Positions 6,501-6,835 of a stretch of DNA of 6,835 nt are shown here, one piece after another. Below the pieces are notes generated by a model that did no database searches, had not been told where the DNA came from, and worked only from the letters and a program-made list of their open reading frames with translations. Position numbers and translations under genes: made by a program. Each line of letters starts with the position of its first letter. Within the stretch, counting starts at the first letter, position 1. This DNA is from Anaerolineae bacterium (lineage in GTDB: Bacteria > Chloroflexota > Anaerolineae > E26-bin7). The stretch is from NCBI GenBank assembly GCA_029933115.1, contig JAOZOT010000138.1, positions 1 through 6,835 on the forward strand, written 5' to 3'.

Positions 6501-6801
6501 CATTCAGCAATTCCCCCCCGACCTTGTGGGCCAGGGCAAAGAGCAAAGCCACCGCCAGCAATGGCACTACCCACCACCCAAAAGCCCGCACCATCCCCCA
6601 CGCCTTCTCCGCCGGCTCCGGCCAGGGGGAGAGGGGCGTAGGGGTGACGGCCGGAGTAACGATGAGCACGGGGATGGGAGTGACGGCCGGCACCGGCGTG
6701 GGGCTTGTCGTGGGTGTTGGAGCGGGGCTCTGGGCACACACCGCAAGCACCAGGCCACATAAGAGGCAAAGCAAAAGCACTCTACTCATCCTCTGCACCA
6801 T
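3487..6801 (-). CDS. Membrane-anchored NACHT (STAND) ATPase with C-terminal FGE-sulfatase domain
   Basis: A 1104-residue protein. In order: hydrophobic N-terminus (7-22) with a possible signal peptidase I site after A23; Pro/Thr-rich linker (24-62); transmembrane helix (about 74-92) followed by a K/R-rich stretch, so the rest should be cytoplasmic; a pre-NACHT segment ending in ESIYVPL (159-165); NACHT ATPase with Walker A GEAGSGKST (212-220), Walker B LLLLDGLDEV (311-320) and the sensor-like FVATCRPEGY (345-354); a helical region with the STAND-typical YRRAFQEYLAA (550-560); and an FGE-sulfatase/C-type-lectin fold (about 690-1025) from VKVPAGTFLMGS through RLPTEAEWEKAARGG and GNVWEWT to RGGSW...GFRVV. 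By family knowledge, NACHT STANDs are signal-sensing switches in conflict or immunity, with the FGE fold probably binding a ligand. The catalytic cysteine pair of true FGEs is not apparent (only C1003 near GGSW). About 80 Pro/Arg-rich residues follow the domain and look non-homologous. The start at 6801 has a strong ribosome binding site. Confidence 0.9.
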   Translation of the reverse strand: MVQRMSRVLLLCLLCGLVLAVCAQSPAPTPTTSPTPVPAVTPIPVLIVTPAVTPTPLSPWPEPAEKAWGMVRAFGWWVVPLLAVALLFALAHKVGGELLNAWAKGITTWIEDRRRNLIARLGPGPDRPTRALLKDVLDKCERLEIKGIAREKVTVVSLESIYVPLFAAGEAAPGLGRLPRGGEIGLMMAREEERLVPVAELLPKYRCLIIVGEAGSGKSTFLRYVALTLAQALRDRRPALVHRNLGWEPRPLPLPVLLPLSGFGLYLRGLSDAQKESPNPDLLLDYLNHHFRHLDLADGYLERRLEEGNCLLLLDGLDEVARFSDRQFISETVTLFSRRYDKCRFVATCRPEGYQGAARLGGDFHEDWLEPLRWPEDIATFVRRWNEAVLGVGTRAAQENTEDFLRRLEEKEQVRALADNPLLLTAMVIVHFNVGKLPEGRADLYDTCTELLLGWDARWGRRLVAPPSWLDDMSVKEKRLPLEEVAFHWQKENTLEMRRLEVEELLAPHFQEGAGEEKEREARKRAEVFLDWVIERTYLMRELGETLSFYRRAFQEYLAARGLGRTPNPDEQVLQSLEQDWDWWEETVLLTIGHLSTQDPEKARGILESLLNVEDPPDTPYRSLILTARGLADAARSPLGWKLRERVVERLLPAIADENPAFAVPARIQAGEALGALGDPRPGVCTLKPDLVKVPAGTFLMGSPSEEVERWKQFTWERIEDGTYKPPEGETKEWLRDVFFAWLEAEEGVHEIHVPEFFMARYPVTNAQFALFVDKKGGGYDHKDYWTEAGWAWRQGEGEGWGRPPDRRDRPMFWHDPRFNRPNQPVVGVTWYEAVAYCRWLTERMREWANERIGSGGGWPEELVEGVREGRFVVRLPTEAEWEKAARGGLFLDGDESRREPNPLPRRTWTWGDDWDENKANTWEGPARATTPVGLYPAGRSPYGVLDLIGNVWEWTNTRWGTDWPKPDYGLPYQPDEREDPEGIFLRVLRGGSWHGDRNDARCPYRSRVEPGSWHDLIGFRVVVAPALFFWPEMPHGRPRRAAEALKSGVACPRPPGPVVRAGEYRRAPPLLVGLRSKVGVGRQRPSPPGPPYGSERLKAWPAR
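3511..3516 (-). promoter_or_regulatory. Weak ribosome binding site for the tRNA nucleotidyltransferase fusion
   Basis: On the minus strand GAAAGG lies 8 bases before the ATG at 3502, inside the last codons of the overlapping STAND reading frame. A closer AAGG (3504-3507) is too near the start to be used. The signal is modest, so translational coupling to the upstream gene is possible. Confidence 0.4.
3526..3563. repeat. Third inverted repeat, just upstream of the tRNA nucleotidyltransferase start
   Basis: GGGTGGG (3526-3532) is complementary to CCCACCC (3557-3563) with a 24-base loop. On the minus strand it falls 24-61 bases before the ATG at 3502, so it could lie in the mRNA leader of that gene. 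It is low complexity and may be chance. Confidence 0.25.
3592..3620. repeat. Second GC-rich inverted repeat in the NACHT-FGE tail
   Basis: GGGCGGG (3592-3598) is perfectly complementary to CCCGCCC (3614-3620) around a 15-base loop. It is short and could arise by chance in such GC-rich DNA. It lies in the same non-conserved tail as the neighbouring repeat and resembles REP-like intergenic hairpins. Confidence 0.35.
3647..3691. repeat. GC-rich inverted repeat in the NACHT-FGE tail
   Basis: CAGGCCACGCCG (3647-3658) pairs with CGGCGTGGTCTG (3680-3691): 11 of 12 positions are complementary, and the mismatch is a G-U wobble on the plus strand. The loop is 21 bases. The repeat sits about 40 bases past the end of the FGE-sulfatase domain on the coding strand. 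No T run follows on either strand, so it is not a standard intrinsic terminator. Confidence 0.5.
3733..3834 (-). other. Candidate DGR-type variable region at the end of the FGE-sulfatase domain
   Basis: This stretch encodes R990 to V1023, running from RGGSW (990-994) to IGFRVV (1018-1023). The fixed scaffold residues of the C-type-lectin fold frame runs of surface positions (H995-D1000, P1004-Y1005, S1007, V1009-E1010, G1012-L1017). These are the positions that vary in FGE-type targets of diversity-generating retroelements. Most of these codons end in C (CAC, GGC, AAC, GAC, CCC, TAC, AGC, GTC, CTC), as expected if they descend from AAC codons of a template repeat. That evidence is weak in GC-rich DNA. 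No template repeat, reverse transcriptase or Avd gene is in the window. Confidence 0.4.
6644..6690. repeat. Direct repeat in the Pro/Thr-rich linker
   Basis: GTGACGGCCGG occurs at 6644-6654 and 6680-6690, a 36-base (12-codon) period that encodes PAVTP twice in the extracytoplasmic linker of the NACHT-FGE protein. It suggests local duplication during linker growth. Confidence 0.5.
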
Positions 6802-6806
6802 GATGG

Positions 6807-6814
6807 CCCTCCTT
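6807..6814 (-). promoter_or_regulatory. Strong ribosome binding site of the NACHT-FGE gene
   Basis: On the minus strand AAGGAGGG precedes the ATG at 6801 with a 5-base spacer. This near-perfect Shine-Dalgarno fixes that start over the internal Met at residue 5. Any promoter would lie at or beyond the window edge; nothing recognisable is in the 21 bases that remain. Confidence 0.75.
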
Positions 6815-6835
6815 GGAGAAGACGGCGCCCTCCCG

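Noticed and set aside
6730..6744. Lipoprotein signal (LAVC around Cys22) in the NACHT-FGE protein
   Set aside because: The residue before the Cys is Val, where the lipobox needs Gly, Ala or Ser. Cleavage by signal peptidase I after A23, or an uncleaved helix, fits better.
1..6835. CRISPR array, tRNA/rRNA genes, transposase, reverse transcriptase or template repeat
   Set aside because: No regularly spaced repeats, structured RNA gene, mobile-element gene or second copy of the candidate variable region was seen on either strand.

Overview
This is a GC-rich bacterial window with four protein-coding genes in two convergent blocks and almost no intergenic DNA. Three things suggest an uncultivated or thermophilic Chloroflexota-like bacterium: a membrane-anchored NACHT ATPase fused to a formylglycine-generating-enzyme (FGE)-sulfatase domain behind a Pro/Thr-rich extracytoplasmic linker; a DHH-CBS-tRNA nucleotidyltransferase fusion; and a bacterial ComD/ComE-type decarboxylase. 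The taxonomic call is inference from gene content and composition. No marker gene is present.

Left block (+ strand, 1-866): the 3' end of a thiamine-diphosphate (ThDP) decarboxylase alpha subunit is followed directly by its beta subunit. They resemble ComD and ComE, the two halves of sulfopyruvate decarboxylase. ComD-like chains usually carry the pyrimidine-binding half of the ThDP site and ComE-like chains the diphosphate-binding half, so the two genes very probably make one enzyme.

Right block (- strand, read from 6801 down to 887): first comes a 1104-residue STAND-type protein with a signal peptide, outer linker, transmembrane helix, cytoplasmic NACHT ATPase, helical region and C-terminal FGE-sulfatase (C-type-lectin-fold) domain. 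Its last 16 bases overlap the start of an 871-residue housekeeping protein made of a DHH/DHHA1 phosphoesterase, a CBS pair and a class II poly(A) polymerase/tRNA nucleotidyltransferase. The two blocks converge with only 20 bases between stop codons and no recognisable terminator there.

The most interesting part is the 3' end of the STAND gene. The FGE-sulfatase C-terminus (about 3733-3834) has the layout of variable regions rewritten by diversity-generating retroelements (DGRs), and NACHT-FGE proteins are known DGR targets. No reverse transcriptase, Avd gene or template repeat is in the window, so this is a hypothesis. After the domain ends, the frame runs on for about 80 Pro/Arg-rich residues through DNA with three GC-rich inverted repeats. 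This looks more like former intergenic DNA that is now read through than like a folded domain.
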